64,000 nt of DNA from Sycon ciliatum (taxonomy: Eukaryota; Porifera; Calcarea; Leucosolenida; Sycettidae): positions 11,935,003-11,999,002 of the forward strand of contig NC_088643.1 in assembly GCF_964019385.1 (NCBI RefSeq). The letters are read 5' to 3'. The position numbers and the translations under genes are program-made. Positions 34,243-47,113 of the stretch are shown one piece after another. The notes beneath the pieces are model-generated. The model was not told the origin of the DNA, made no database searches, and saw nothing but the letters and a program-made list of their open reading frames with translations. Every line of letters starts with the position of its first letter. Position 1 is the stretch's first letter.

Positions 34243-36123
34243 AGGTACTGTCGTGGGCTTTGAAATCCGTTGAAAAGTCAAGCGGCCACGTGGCGCTGAC
34301 CTTGCAGCCGTGAGCACTGCTGATCCATTTTTATGGTGTGTACGTTAACTATAGTGCGCGTACATGGACAGTGTGTGTACACGTTAAAAGCAGTATAGGG
34401 TGCCGGTCCCGGTCATCCCATCTGATTTCAATGTTCACGACAGTACATTGTAGATCTTAACCATGGTGAATTTGATCATTACAACACTGCTGCATATTAC
34501 TGATGGTAACATACTGCAAATACTGGCAGAGGTAGGATCCCGTTCATGAGCTTGGGATGAATGGGCACACTTTAGTTTGGCATGCTGTCCCGCTGAGTAT
34601 GTATATACACACATAACAAACACACGCACGTGCATGCACATCCATGTGCACCTCCCCCCCCCCCCCCCCACCACAAACACATTCACGTGCACAAACACAC
34701 ACACACACACAAACACGTGCGTGCGCGCGTGCTCGTACGTACACACAAACACATTTGGATTTTGGACACATTGCCATGTTCAGGCAGGATATGTCCTGTG
34801 GGCTACTGGAAAGCTGGCCACAATGGGAAACAATGTGGAAGGAGCTGCGGTCTGTGCTTGCTCAGGTCGAACAATGGCTACATTTGTGATGCTTCATGCT
34901 TTGACGTGATAGTACACAGCGGCTGCAACGGGCATTTCTACATTTGTCACACCAATGCTAGCAGTGCTGCTAGATTTCAATACTAGAGTAAAATATGATG
35001 TGTATCTCAAGGATAGTAGCATGAACTTGTATGTACAGGGTATGCTGACTGCTATGGCAATATACATTGCAGTATAAACATTTGTAGAGTAGAGTTTTCC
35101 AGGTTTAACTGACATACCGGTAACTATTCTGTACAGTGACTAGTGTAAAAACAGTAGGTGAGAGTAGACATGAACATATTCAGTAAAACTGATACCACAG
35201 TAGACTGGACTAGACAGTACATGTAGTTCAGTTGATCATTATATCTACATAGTAACACAACACTGTGTGTCATAGACAATCTGTATACATCATGTCTATA
35301 CAAGTGATGTCATAGTGTTGCGATCAATGACAGGTAGTGTGCTCTTGGAGTATCTCTTACTGCAGTAGCTGCTTGAAATCAGTGATCCCTGTCCAGTGCT
35401 GTCACTTTCACCAATCTCAACTGCTAAACACTATCCAGTAGAGATCCTCAGAAGCTCAGCTAGCCCTGTAGAATGTACAACGGGAAGAGTGCACATAAAC
35501 GCACACACACACACGCGCCCAAACACACACCACCACACCCGCACACATACCACACAACACACACAGGCAGAATCAACCATTTACTTGAAGCTCTGGACAT
35601 AGAATGCGTCTTATGGATTGCATGCGTTGGTGATATAATTAAGAATGAAGTCATTGTTATAATAATCATGACCCATAATGACATCATGACTGGAATCTAC
35701 AGGCAGTGTTTGCACACAATCTAAATAACCGATCAAGCTGTAAAAGAGGTGACAGTATGACAGGATACGTTGCACACATAGTATAGAAGCGACATTCCCT
35801 CACACATTCTGCCATTTGTTTTCCGCATACACACTGTGAAAGACTCCCGCCTGTTCTATAAACCCATCGTTACAATGTCACATTGGCCCTAGAAGGGGTC
35901 ATACAGAGGGACAGTAGAAATATACCGTGTGGGATCCTACAGAAAATCAAAGGTCTTGTGCGAGTACCCCCCCCCCCCCCCCCCTCCCTCTACTGTTGAT
36001 CCTGCCATGGACTCATCGGTAGTCCACTCGTATTACTGAATCACTACCATACAAGTACAAGTAAAGCCCCCCCCCCCCCTCCCTCCCACACACATACATA
36101 CACACACATACACATACATACGC

Positions 36124-36162
<39 letters not shown>

Positions 36163-36170
36163 CATACGCA

Positions 36171-36213
<43 letters not shown>

Positions 36214-36612
36214 ATACAAACACACAAACGCACACACATCCACACATACACTCACAAACAAACACACACACACACAGTCTTCAGTCTGTCTCACTGAGCC
36301 GATGTTGCCGTGTAATACGAATGGGCAATACATAGAGGTAGTGCGAAAATATGGCGTGATGATATTACGGATGATCAAAAGTTTGCTTCACATACCTCCT
36401 CTCCAATTCCCCCCCACCCATACACACTTCAGGCCGCCCCCCCCCCCCCCCACACACATACCCGCATCCCCCCCCCCTCCCCCCTCCCTGCTGGTCCTGC
36501 GATGGACTCTCGATAGTTCACTCGTAATACTGATGAACTACCATACAAGTACAGACACCATGCACATGCACACACACACCCAACACACACCCACCCACCC
36601 ACACACACACAT

Positions 36613-36670
<58 letters not shown>

Positions 36671-36890
36671 CTACTACTACTACTGTAGCTTGGTTGCCAC
36701 AAGGGCCACACCACTCCGAAAGGAGCCAGAGTCATTGTCAGGAGCAGCCAATATTACAGTGTAGCACAAGATCAAGAATGGGAAATACAAAGAGGCAGCT
36801 CGAAAATACAGCGTGATGATGTTACGGATGATCAAAGTTTGGTTCCCACACCTCCCCTCCAACTCGACCCTCCCCCCCACCATCCCCAAC
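34243..36890. other. Spacer and microsatellites, copy B
   Basis: Holds (CA)n tracts at 34615-34750, 35497-35565, 36080-36280 and 36570-36668, C-runs near 34650, 35966, 36066 and 36437, and the TTAA empty site of the fold-back element near 35105. ORFs of 70-130 codons here are CA/GT translations. No gene is supported. Confidence 0.6.
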
Positions 36891-36894
36891 ACAC

Positions 36895-38008
36895 ATGTTT
36901 GTGAGACCCCGTGGGTGTCTGGATGGACCATCTGAAGTGAAGTGTGGTACCACAGTGCTTGATGTTACTCCAGTCACGAAGTATCTCGGTGTCATGCTTG
37001 ATGACCAACTGTCCTGGAAGCCCCAAGTGGACTTTATTGCCAGCAAGACTGCTACTACAATCGGGCAGCTCTGGCGCCATGGACGGTGCCTTTCACTCAA
37101 TGCCCGCCGGGCCTGGTACATGAGTATGATCCAGTCTGTTCTCTGCTATGCCTCAAACTGTTTCTTTCCTGCTCTATCCAAACTGCTGCTACATCGACTG
37201 CTACGCATTGCTAAGTCTGGCATACGAGCCATCTTCCAACTCCCCAGAAGGACCCCCACTGCTCGCCTATTTGCCAGACTATCAATGCCTCAGCTCCACC
37301 AGCTGTACGTGCAACGTCTGCTTCTCTTCGTCTTCCGCTGCCTTCATGGCAGAGCCAGCTCACTGTTCCAATCCTACTACTCCCTCATTGCCACGGATGT
37401 GGACAGAAGTTGTGTCACGCGTGGTCAGGTCAGCCAGCTGCTCAGAGTGCCGTTCCTACCTGGTCCCTCAGGCCGTAGCTCTATCGCCTTTGTTGGCAGT
37501 ACCACATGGAACTCTCTCCCTGCTGATATTCGCGCTTGCGACGTACGCCACACGTTTCAAGCATTGCTGTCTGGCTATGACCTCATCTCCCTCGTCAACT
37601 AGCTCTCCGATGTTGTGCCTACTATGTCTTCTTCACAGATTCTGCCTGAACAGATGCTCATCAATTATGTTCTTGTCCTCTATCCTAGTCCAAATCCTGC
37701 CTTGCCCATGCATGACTCTCATGAAATGCCCGTACTAAATAGTCTATAGAACAAGAATATTGTATATCATACTTCTCTCATCAACTATGATAATACCCAT
37801 TTCATACCCCCCCCCCCTTCATAAAATTAATACCTACTGTTTTCTTTCCTTTCATTTCATCTTCTTTTCCATTCCTTTCTTCTTCATACACATTTTAAAC
37901 ATTTTCATCATATTGTGAGAGCCGTGGGCCAACAGCCCCGGTGAGAAGGCAGTCTTGCCTGTTCATATGGTGAAGTAAAATAAAGAAACAACAACAACAA
38001 CAACAACA
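36895..38008 (+). mobile_element. 5'-truncated CR1/L2-like LINE, copy B only
   Basis: A 235-codon open frame (36895-37602) begins inside a reverse transcriptase. It reads TKYLGVMLDDQLSW, ARRAWYMSMIQSVLCYAS, then a thumb and C-terminal part with LPADIRACDVRHTFQALL. About 400 bp of 3' sequence follows, ending in an (AAC)n tail at 37985-38008. A microsatellite-like tail and heavy 5' truncation are typical of CR1/L2-clade elements. The 5' part with the FADD active site is absent, so it is dead. The clade is judged by eye. Confidence 0.75.
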
Positions 38009-38286
38009 CACATCAGCACCCCCCCCCCCCCACACACACATACCCCCCCCCCCCCCCACACACACCTCTATCCCCGCCCCCTCGCCCCCCCCCCCCCACA
38101 CACACCGGCACTGCCCCCCCCCCACACACACCTGCCCCCCCCCCCCCACACACACACCTGCCCCCCCCCCCCCCACCCAGAAATGTTTACACGTAGACTG
38201 AGCCGTAATTTTCTCACGATACCAAGGCACTAACAAACCAGTTCATCACACAGCACTCACAATCTGTCATGTCAGTTGATGATAAC
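38009..38286. repeat. C-run and CA mosaic before gene C exon 3
   Basis: Alternating C-runs of 9-17 bp with CACACA, up to 38175, then unique sequence shared with B and ending at exon 3. Confidence 0.7.
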
Positions 38287-38703
38287 TTACTGTAGTATGC
38301 GATGTCTGAGTGCTGCCAGCATAGCACAGTGTTGGTTGTGTTCACGTAGGTGTTCATCAGTTTGACGATGTTTGCCACACAGGTAAGCCATGCCACAGCG
38401 AGGACATGCTGTGATGTTGTCCAGGTCATAGCAGACAAAACATGCTGCTACACGTGGACACCATTCCAGTAGTGCAATGTGGTGATCAATGCTCACTTGG
38501 CTTCTCTTGGATTGATGATGTAGGGCAGCAAAGAGAGAGATGTACGGTGGAGGAATGTCCCAAGCTTGTACTGGTAAGTACACAATTCCAGACACCGAGA
38601 GACCAGTTGCACACTTGCTTGGCAGGCAAGCACTGAGATCCTTAACAAGTGACTTCAACACTGGGAAGAGTGTGGAACTAACATCAGTCGCGAAGAGAGT
38701 ATT
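38287..38703 (-). CDS. Gene C exon 3: MYND-like zinc finger
   Basis: The counterpart of 18603-19019, also 417 nt with TAA. The acceptor TAG is above 38703 and intron 2 is 330 bp. All finger Cys/His residues are kept (CFVCYDLDNITACPRC, then CGKH and HNQHC). The upstream helical part differs from B mainly around VQAWDIPPPYISLFAA. Confidence 0.75.
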   Translation of the reverse strand, partial: NTLFATDVSSTLFPVLKSLVKDLSACLPSKCATGLSVSGIVYLPVQAWDIPPPYISLFAALHHQSKRSQVSIDHHIALLEWCPRVAACFVCYDLDNITACPRCGMAYLCGKHRQTDEHLREHNQHCAMLAALRHRILQ

Positions 38704-39033
38704 CTAGAGCAAAGCACACCACAAAGAAAAGTGTAGAAAAGAAAGTCACTGAACTAAGGCCTGTACACTCGAAACAGAGAACATCATGCACAATAATAAC
38801 AAATCAGGCTGATATAGCAGAATGGAACAAATTCCACTTCACCAGTTAACAATGTTCAAAATTATCACATTTCCCTCTGTGTTTTTAAAGAAATCAACCT
38901 TAGAGAGACAGACCCCATACAGTAGATAATTACTGAGTACACTGGTTTGCAATACAATGTTCCATTCAGAGTGGAGTGCGGATGAAAAACAGTTATGGTA
39001 CCCTGAACTGTGAACATTGCACTACCAGCTTAC

Positions 39034-41564
39034 CTGTGACAGGAGCATTGCTCTGGCCATCAGAATACAATACTGCATCACTTCCAGATTAGGTACCTTG
39101 TTCTGACTACAGTTGTTAATCAGTGCTGTTGTGTGATCTGCTGGATTTGAGCCATGACACCATCTCCTGACATAGTCCATCACAATGTTGTAGGGATGCT
39201 GTGCTGGTAGAGTGAGACCCTTTGGAGTTGTGTGTGCCCTTCCATTTACTACCAAGGGTATGTACAGGTTGGTGTACATACCATCCAAGTACATGTACAG
39301 TAGTGTGGTGACTGTGTCATTATCCATGGAGTATAGGTACTGTTGTACCTGGAAAGCTGCCACTGTGGTAGAGTCGTCATGGGCATTAATCGTGCGGCTG
39401 ATAGCAGTTGGTACATGTTTCCACTTGCACAGTGCTATACCCAGTGTTGTAAGCAATGATGGTGAAATAATCCACTCACTGCTACAGGAACTTGACATGA
39501 CCTTGCCCAGGATCACAACAATGCACTGTTGCAGAAAACCGTACATTACGGCACATGACCTGACTGCACCATCCTGTGATAGGAAGTATGATGACATCAC
39601 TCTCTCAGCAAGGTCTTCTACCACCTGTACATTGGGTATATCCTTGTTTAGCAGAGTGGAACAATACAGTTGAATGAGTTTCAGGGCACATTCAGTGACA
39701 CCTGTTGCAAGACCCATTCCCAGTGTTGTTGTAACACGCTGGTACACCACCTGAAGACGGGATAGCGTTTCCTGGCTCAGTTCAACCTGTCCTTCCCTGC
39801 AGTCGATGTCCAGAGACATGATTACCCTGCATGACTCCAGAGAAAGTTGCATCAAAGGTAGCTGCAACTGTGACTCCACTCCAGTCAGTTCTTGTTCAGA
39901 TTTCTCTAGGAGCATTTGGGTTCTGGAATCCAAACTCTCGAAAGTGACATCAGAATCTGCAATGCTTCGACGGAAAAAACAACACAGGACCGAGGTGCAA
40001 ATGCTGTCAGCTTGTACAGATAGCGGTGTTGTGTCCAATCTTTGTATCCTGTCCACAAACTCTCCAACAAACATTGCTCTCCCAAACAAGGCAAGTAGGA
40101 TACCCGACCCCCCTGCTAATTCAGAGAAAGGAAGCAAGTCATCGCCAGACAAAACATCAACAACAGACAACGCCACCTGTATGTTCACCCTTTCCTGAAG
40201 CAATTGGTAACTCCAATACACTGCTTTGTCTGCACCACAACCTCTATAGAAATCAACTTCTTTCACAAAGCCCAGGAAATGCTTGCACATTCGCTGTTGG
40301 TACATGTGTTGCTTGTCTTCTGGGCATTGGTAACGACCAAACTCGGCGATAAATGGTTGTAACGAGTAGCGATCCAAACACGAATTGTAATCCAGGAAAC
40401 AAATCTTGATCAACGGATCAAAGCGCAGAAGATGAACCACAGTAGCATCATCACCACCAAAATCCACCATTGCACAAGCACATTTAGATGAGAAGGAGGA
40501 ACGCAGTTGAGATAGAGCATGGAATGATTCCTTGTCAGTCTGACGTAATGTGTTGTATGCTACTTTCAACAGCTGCAGAATTCGATGATTCGGTTTCAGA
40601 CCATCATCGTTAAACACATCAAGACCAATCTTCTTGAACAACGCCAGCAACATTGCGGGAGTTAGGCGACCACCTTGTAGAAGACCAGCTGTAATGCGTA
40701 CAGCAAGTGGAACATTTCCACAATGATCCACTAACCTCTGTGTATCTTCAATGCTCACACTACCTTCAACACATAGACCATGGAGAAGATCAACAGCACA
40801 AACCTTTGTCAGACCATCAAGACGGTGTTGTTGTAGTTTAAACTGGGCAGCGTGTAGGTCAAAGCAAACACGACTTGTCAGTAGGACATGAACGTTGTGT
40901 TGTAGTCGAAGAAGTCGTTCCACAACATCTTGTAGCTGGAAATCTTTATCAGCACCAGCTTGGATAGCATCCTCAGCATTATCCAGAATAACTAACATTT
41001 GTTGTTTGCGACCATCATCATCCATGCCATCAGTTGATTTCGTTGTCTTGCAAGTAGTTTCAGATGAAACAGGATTTGTTTCGAGTCGGCTTTGAATTAT
41101 TGCCTGGGCAGCGTCAACACCAGCTACACCGCGTAAGTCAAAGAACTCCACACGACAACCAGCATTGCGACATATATGTCCCACAGCAATGGCTACGGAC
41201 GTCTTCCCAAAACCAGCTGGTGCCACAAGACTCTGCACCCGTGTAGATGATGATTTGGACTTTGTTGTGAGAATGTTGTGACTGATCTCTGTAACAATGT
41301 CATCCCTGCCAGTGAAGTGTCGGTCTTTGTCCGGTAGAGATGACTGGCTTGAAGTTGATGATCTTGTTGAATCCTGTGTTGTAGTCAATGTTGTATTGCA
41401 TGTCGTACCCGTTCTCGTTACATTGGCGGTTGTTTCAGCTGATGTTGGTTGTTTGAAGATTGGTTCACATTTGTTGGACGTCCGTTGTTGGTCTGCCTGA
41501 CCACCCCCCACTGTGTGCTGCAATGGCTGTGTTTTCTGTTTGCCAACTGTTGCCATGGTGATAC
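39034..41564 (-). CDS. Gene C exon 2: NB-ARC ATPase and helical region
   Basis: 2,531 nt like B and D, donor CAG/GTAAGC, acceptor GGTAG/GT. Walker A APAGFGKTS, Walker B-like LVILDNAED (B has LCILDNAED), LLTSR and GNVPLA are all intact. The first segment (TCNTTLTTT, RSSTSSQ) is like copy A, while the segment after GxP (RILQLLKVAYNTLRQ, SKCAC, VVHLLR) is like copy D, so the exon is mosaic. It ends LLSQ rather than LAIE. Confidence 0.87.
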
Positions 41565-41929
41565 CTACCAAGGAAACAGAAAGTATGAATAAACCTATTG
41601 TAAGTTTTAAAACTCTTTCAAAAGGGATGTGTCATGGCCGCGCTTCCTTTGTTAAGCGAAACGTTGTTGCATATATTTTACAGTTCCGTCAAAAGCATTC
41701 TATGGCTACAACACACTTCGCAGAGGGGAAACAAAGCAGCATACGAGAGGTAGTAGTTTATAGATGTCACACAGTTTGTTTCGAAGCCTCGCGGTCCAGC
41801 TTCTCTCTCTTCATCTGAATCCGATGACAACTCATTCCCTGCATTGAGTCTGCTTCCTCGCTGACTCCCGTCTACAGCGCTGACACACTGACAGCTCTTG
41901 CTCCGTAATCTTTAAAGATGCTGAGAAAA

Positions 41930-42891
41930 AAATGATCGTACTTCTTTGCTTGAACTGTGAGCTTGACGATTTGCACGGTGCCGCTGTCGGCAGTGTTTCT
42001 CTCCGCCGCTCTCCAGAATGCCATGGAAGGTGCCATAGCGGCACAACCAAAATTTAATGCTTTTCATCTTGGCAGCAGGGTTCTCCTGCCAGCACGTTTC
42101 CAAAGCCTCCAGAACTTCTGAGCTCTTTTCTGGTTTCCTTCGCCATTAGTGACACGTCGGTCTGCAGGTTGTGGAAGAACGCCAAGTCGTCCGCGTTGAG
42201 ATCAGACCTCGCATAACCGCACACATCCGTTTTCCACAAAAATATCTGATAGGGAACCGGATAATCGAACACACATACCGTATGACATACAGTATGTGTT
42301 GTATGCATGGCATATGCTGTATATCGGTAACTAACAATTTTTTTCCGGATGGCGAGGGATCTGGATAAACGAGGACCGGATAAGCTAGGTTTGACTGTAC
42401 CAGCATCACTGGTTGTGTATGCTGCATCCTCGTGAAACCACCACATTTTCTGTCGCATGCTTGTCATGCATCATGTAGAACCACTTCTCGCCTCCATGTG
42501 TCTCGTTTTTCAGGTCGGAGAATTTCATGGTCTGGTAATTCAATTGGGAGAGGACAAATTTCATGCGCTTGATTTTATGCTCGGCTGTCAAATCCGGCTT
42601 GATGTATCGTCGCCGTCTCCGCATCTGAAGCACCTTGCACCTAGCTCAAACAGTCACAGGTGAGAAATTTACTCCTTCTCTTACCAGCTTGCTGGCTAGT
42701 CAGTTCAACGACAATCGAACCCAGTTCTGATTGTTTACAACAATCAGGTTTTGTGCGATTTCAGTGGTGAACTTTTGACCGGCTCCTCGGCCACACTGGG
42801 TGCGTTCGATTACAGCCATTAATTGATTCATGAATGGAATCTTGTCGTTGGATTTCATGTCATGTAGCCCTGGAATCAGTTTGGAATCCAT
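41930..42891 (-). pseudogene. Degenerate mariner-like transposase in intron 1 of gene C
   Basis: The same relic as in B. N-terminal part 42700-42891, then RYIKPDLTAEHKIKRMKFVL (about 42500-42610). The remainder is shortened by a deletion of about 200 bp that also removed the left end of the embedded MITE. Confidence 0.55.
42203..42397. mobile_element. TA-type MITE with truncated left end, copy C
   Basis: The right end CAAACCTAGC.../GACTG plus TA matches B and D. The left junction runs straight from GCGTTGAGAT into CAGACCTCGC, so the first bases and the flanking transposase segment were lost together. Confidence 0.65.
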
Positions 42892-42899
42892 TTACCCTA

Positions 42900-45530
42900 A
42901 CATGGGGTGATGTGAATAGCCAGGGACGTTTCATGAATGGATTCAACATCGTTTTGCGGTCATAATCGAACGCACTCACTCTTTCCGCTTGCGTGACCAG
43001 TTGAGTCCTGACACCGGAGCGGCACTTGATACTTGCTCATGGTAGATCTACTTTGAAGTACAACTTGAGTTGTTTGTGCACAAATTTTACCTTGAGATTT
43101 AGAGAACTTGGGAAGTCTGAGAAGAGCTACGCGAACAGCTTCTTGATCTTTGTCAGCGGTCTACCTGCCGTGAATTCTGCGGCATGAAGAGTGACGTCCT
43201 TTTGATTGGGGATCTTCATGGCTTTCCGTCTTGTGCGCACAATAACTGGTATTGTTGGCGGTGATACCGGTATAATTTTCAGTATTGTTCTTGACAGGCA
43301 TTTTTGCAATCTCCCTGGGCCAAGGAAGGAGCTCACAGGAATGGTTTTTGTAAGGCTCTGTTTCTCATTTCTCACTTCGGTGTTGTGCGCTTGTGGGTGT
43401 GTTCTGGTGACATCCTGTCAGGACAGGGCTATACTTCTTAAATTTCTCCAAAGGACTCCACGCGTATCGGAGGTTCTAAGCCTATCAGAGTAATGGATGT
43501 CACCATGGCTACCCTATCTGGGGGGGGGGGGGATAGATCACTGACATGTGTGTCTAATGCCTATAGGAAGATCATAAACAGAACACTAAAACGCTATCCG
43601 AGTTCAAAACCCAATGTAGAAGTTTTGCTTATCAACGGAGAAAGTAAGTTAAAAAATCATAGTACTGGTAGTGTTCTCAGACTGTTCTGTGCACGGAACA
43701 ATGACAGAGGGATAAGTTCAAGTTAGAAAATAACGCCCCGGTTGCAGCTATTACAAACAAGAACCCCGGGCTTATCTCCTACTAGCGGTTGTGCTATAAC
43801 TCTATGACTAGTAACAAAGTCATGTTCCACTGATAGAGGATTTTCCACAATGGTGTTGATGACCTTCTTGACTTAGTGAGATCTTTTGGAGGTCATTGAA
43901 TAATGGCTTGTAGCCTTGGGCTTAGTATTTCCATGGAAATGTTCAAATTTAACTCTGCCGCCAAAGTACTTTGCAATCTTCTCTCTCCAAGAACTACTGT
44001 ACTGAGTCTCAGTTGAACATTTTGTCTGGAAAGTGGTATTCTCTGGAATGCTGCACTATAGCTGCTGCCGGCGTAGCAATTAGACCAACTGACTCCGACT
44101 AAAGCAATGTTTGCGATTTCGAAGTAAACTGCAGAACTTTAGAAAAACAAAACTCATCAGCAGCTACGATGCAAAGCAATAATAGGAACTTCAAACGAAA
44201 AATCATATTCGAAAGTTTCGCATGAAACGCTATTTTTTGTGAACCGGGAAGGTTTCAGAAACGACCTGCGAAAGTTTGAAACATAAATTCCAAGGAAATC
44301 CAAAGGCAATGCCGCTAGGGTTTACCGGGTGTTAGCGGCCGTCGTGAGTTCCCTCCAGGAACGGACACGATAAATTACTTTTTACTTTACCTAAACCAAA
44401 GTTAAAGCTATGATTGAAGTTTGGAAAATGAACGCCTGAGCAGTCACAGAAAGTAATACAAGTAAGAATGGGGACGGTGTGGTTTCCGTCCAGCACTGCA
44501 CTATTTGGTGCATAGATGCGCGTGCGAACTGAAGTGCATGGCGATACAGGATGTGCACATGCATGCCGTGTGCATGCATGTGCTGCACGGCATGCATGCC
44601 GGGTGTGCCTGCTTGCACAACTCACATGCTTTCACCGTCACAGCTTCTACAGTGAGCGGGCAATTCACTCGATTTTTACGTCCAACATCGGGAAATCGCT
44701 GTGGGCTGGCTTCTGTGATAATTTCCCTTCTACTGCGATACAGTGCGAGGCTAAATGTTCTGGAATCCTCTTGTTTTAGACTAATTCGAGGCTGCTGAAC
44801 ACGGAAATTGGGTGTACCTCCCGGGGCCGAGTATGAATCTGGTTGAGATCAGTACTTCGCTATGCCTCTGTGCAAACCACGGCTCCACCTTTTTTGTTCA
44901 AGCATGGCATGTGTGGCATCAATGGAAAGGCGATGACCTCAGCTACCTAAAATAGCATCGACAAGGGAGTACTGGCCACGGGATCAGATAGAAGGGGGCG
45001 GGCTCGAAGTCAGGCCAAAGAGCTTTCACACGGGCCCCATTGTAAATGTACACGCAAGTTGTGACTGCAGTTTTCACCTGACCCAGGCTGGAACTGAACT
45101 CCCTAGCAATAATCTAGTGACCCATGACAGTGCTTCACGCCGGTGGCACCTGCATTTCTTGTACATTTACAGAATCGTCATGTAGATCTGGTTATAACCT
45201 CAGGACTGTCCATCTAACTGAACCCACCCAGGGTCAGCTCTCAATACGATTGATGTGAATGCATAAACTAATTGATCTCTGTAAGCACTTCTCACTGCTA
45301 ACAAGTAAGTACAGTGCTGCGCAATGAAATCCAGTCGTGTCACTCAAGTTTGCGCCTTGCACCATTTCACAGCCCAGTGTTTGCAGGTCTAGGGCTGCGC
45401 AACGCCCAGCGCGTACTTGGGTGATGCTACTGGATTTCATTGAACAGAACTGTACAAGTCATGTAGTTACACGAATGTTCAACGAGCCCCCCCCCCCCCC
45501 CCCCCACCCCAATCTTCCTACGCCACTGTA
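42900..45530. other. Intron 1 of gene C, conserved non-coding part
   Basis: Homologous to the same intron segments in B and D, with a G-run near 43520, the GCCGCTAGGG block near 44313, one 39-bp unit near 45411 and a C-run at 45487-45510. No conserved frame. Confidence 0.4.
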
Positions 45531-45532
45531 AT

Positions 45533-46593
45533 CAGTCGGGGAGATGTCCTATCTAGGACATCGCACTCTGAATGAGTCTGATTGGTTACCTGTCCCAGAG
45601 TTGTCATGGAAGCGTCGGTCGCGCACACGCGATGAAAAGAAGTGCTGCGTGAGCATTTCTGAATGTATGTGGAGGATGCACGATCGTAATGGCGATGGAT
45701 TTCTTTCCGAATTGGTCAAGTTTGAGGGAATAGGCGGAGAATATCAGACATCGGCGGGGATTGAGGTAGTGTATATTCGATTCTCCATCGAATACCCGAC
45801 CGAATGGCCGTTTTCGTTTGGGGATTTCATGTGGGGTTTCTCGTAGCCACGCGGCGCTTCTTTGGAAACGACTGGTTCTAATTTTGAATGTTTTGCCTTT
45901 GGAATGTTTCTTCACGCCCCGTGCGTTCATTTCGCCCCAAACCTGGCCATGCAGAGGAGGAAGACGAGGCAGCAAGCGCTAGGCCCGTAAATTACTGCCT
46001 GGAAGATATTATTTGGCCAAAGCTTGCTGTTGGCGTTTTTGATTTCTTGGATACGACAGCTCTTGGCTAAAACTGGACCTTGGACGGTCTTTCTTGGATA
46101 TCAACCCAGGACGTGGTGGTCAAGGACGTATCGCCATCGCTTTCAGCCAGATCCTTCTGCTGCCTGAAACCAATGGCGAAAGTAAAAACTTTATCGCAGC
46201 AGCAGCTACTGCTCTGCTGAAAGTGCGAACACAAATAAATTGCTTCGCCAATCCTCTTGTGCACTTGCAATTTTCAATGCGACCAAAACGATTCGCTTGC
46301 CAGTTCCTTTGTCCAGGCGTACTCCACAACGAGGAAAATAAAATTCGTGAAGGCAAGAGGCAAGATACGAATCTCGACTCGCTTGAGGCAAGCCGCCAGG
46401 AGAACGACAACTTGTAATTACTTTTGAGACGAAAGGCCTTCGTTGCGTTTGTTTTGAGTGCGACATGTTCATCTTCCTCGGCCGCGACACAAAGTTTTGA
46501 GTCACGTGTCACGATTACTATGGGAACAGCATAGTATGTATGCTGGGGCATGCTGGGTTCCGTGATGTCCTATCTAGGACATCACCAGGACTG
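45533..46593. mobile_element. 1,061-bp inverted-repeat element next to the CARD exon donor, copy C only
   Basis: The ends are inverted repeats CAGTCGGGGAGATGTCC and CAGTCCTGGTGATGTCC, each followed by its own small palindrome around TCCTANNTAGGA. GTAAT flanks both sides (45528-45532 and 46594-46598); copy D has one GTAAT at this point. The element ends 21 bp from the donor of gene C exon 1. Interior ORFs of 100-143 codons exist but match nothing I know. Confidence 0.65.
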
Positions 46594-46614
46594 GTAATCA
46601 ATGTGAAAACTTAC

Positions 46615-46975
46615 CGGAGGACGAGCCAAGTGTGGACTCATCATCTGCCGACATTGATATTGGCTTCGTCGGATGGTCAGTTTTCCCACTGGCAGTTGCA
46701 TCGCGTCGCTTTGCCATGGTACTGGCGACATGTTCCGCTACATGAGGCTGGCTGTGCTGAATGAGCCTCAGGAACGTGTCGACCTGTTCCTCTGTTTTCT
46801 TCAGCATCAGCCTCACCACGTACTTTGTCAGATCAGACTTCACGTTTTCCTTGCTAGAGGCAGTATCATATTCATCAACGTCCAGCATATCATTCTCCAG
46901 CAAGAGTTCCAAGATCACGGATGCATCAAGATTGGAAAGTAGGAAGGCTATGTTATAGCGCACCCTGTCTGCCAT
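46615..46975 (-). CDS. Gene C exon 1: CARD-like death-fold domain
   Basis: 361 nt, 6 nt longer than A and B because of two extra residues in the tail (KPISMSADDES); copy D shares this. The ATG at 46975 has an in-frame TGA two codons upstream. The donor GTAAGT is in phase 1 directly below 46615. CARD core as in A, with LLENDMLDVDE for LLENDVLDVDE. Confidence 0.75.
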
Positions 46976-47099
46976 TGTTCACACTCCTGCCTGTCCGCGT
47001 GACCACAGTTCACTCGCACTGCGGACTGATCACGATCGAAATCGAGTTACTGCATAACTTCTTAGGATCAAAGAGTTGTCTTTTCTCAAGCAATAACAC

Positions 47100-47113
47100 G
47101 TACTTTCAAGTAC
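47100..47113. promoter_or_regulatory. Conserved dyad upstream of gene C
   Basis: GTACTT-TC-AAGTAC, 125 bp above the ATG. Confidence 0.3.
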
